Source: Muribaculaceae bacterium (GTDB lineage Bacteria; Bacteroidota; Bacteroidia; Bacteroidales; Muribaculaceae). From it: a DNA stretch of 6,168 nt. The position numbers and the translations under genes are program-made. This document shows positions 6,144 to 6,168 of this stretch, in pieces; position 1 is the stretch's first letter, and the number at the start of each line of letters is the position of its first letter. The notes below the pieces were generated by a model, which made no database searches, was not told the DNA's origin, and was given only the letters and a program-made list of their open reading frames with translations. The DNA is taken from positions 1-6,168 of the forward strand of contig CADFRV010000151.1 of assembly GCA_902836725.1 (NCBI GenBank), given 5' to 3'.

Positions 6144-6168
6144 GGCCGGGACACTTCCCGGGGCCTTT
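6144..6168 (+). terminator. Probable intrinsic terminator of the lipoprotein gene
   Basis: CCGGGA (6146-6151) pairs with TCCCGG (6156-6161) around a CACT loop. GG (6144-6145) can extend the stem with CC (6164-6165) if two G bulge. TTT follows and the window ends there, so the length of the T run is unknown. It lies about 80 bases after the stop codon and directly behind the long hairpin. Confidence 0.5.

Overview
The window looks like chromosomal DNA from an anaerobic member of the Bacteroidales, possibly a Muribaculaceae- or Bacteroides-like gut bacterium; the family assignment is inference. The reasons are the protein families present (pyruvate:ferredoxin oxidoreductase, menaquinone methyltransferase, the roughly 316-residue type of PurC, PhoH), AT-rich start regions without Shine-Dalgarno sequences, promoter boxes of the Bacteroidetes type (TTTG, about 20 bp, TAnnTTTG), and a lipoprotein whose cysteine is followed by acidic residues. 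Coding DNA is visibly GC-richer than the spacers.

Layout. Bases 1-1586 (minus strand) hold the first 528 codons of nifJ, cut by the left edge. Bases 1587-2365 are a 779-base spacer with no convincing gene. It contains the nifJ leader (a run of eight G, small palindromes), a candidate plus-strand promoter, a structured stretch that may be a small RNA or riboregulatory leader, and a hairpin flanked by A and T runs that could terminate transcription both ways. Bases 2366-5157 carry a minus-strand cluster transcribed phoH, purC, ubiE (gaps of 71 and 27 bases), with a perfect Bacteroidetes -7 box just upstream of phoH. Bases 5158-5397 are a divergent promoter region. Bases 5398-6063 (plus strand) encode a 221-residue predicted lipoprotein of unknown function under a textbook Bacteroidetes promoter. 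It is followed by a near-perfect 46-nt hairpin and a GC-rich terminator-like hairpin at the right edge.

Function. Most of the window is housekeeping. NifJ links pyruvate to acetyl-CoA and reduced ferredoxin, PurC makes a purine intermediate, UbiE/MenG finishes menaquinone for anaerobic respiration, and PhoH is an ATPase probably linked to RNA metabolism. The three clustered genes are likely co-transcribed, but no shared pathway is apparent. I see no mobile element, CRISPR array, tRNA, rRNA, or defence or toxin system. The parts least explained by known genes are the structured spacer at about 1784-2124, the orphan lipoprotein, and the long hairpin at 6090-6135.
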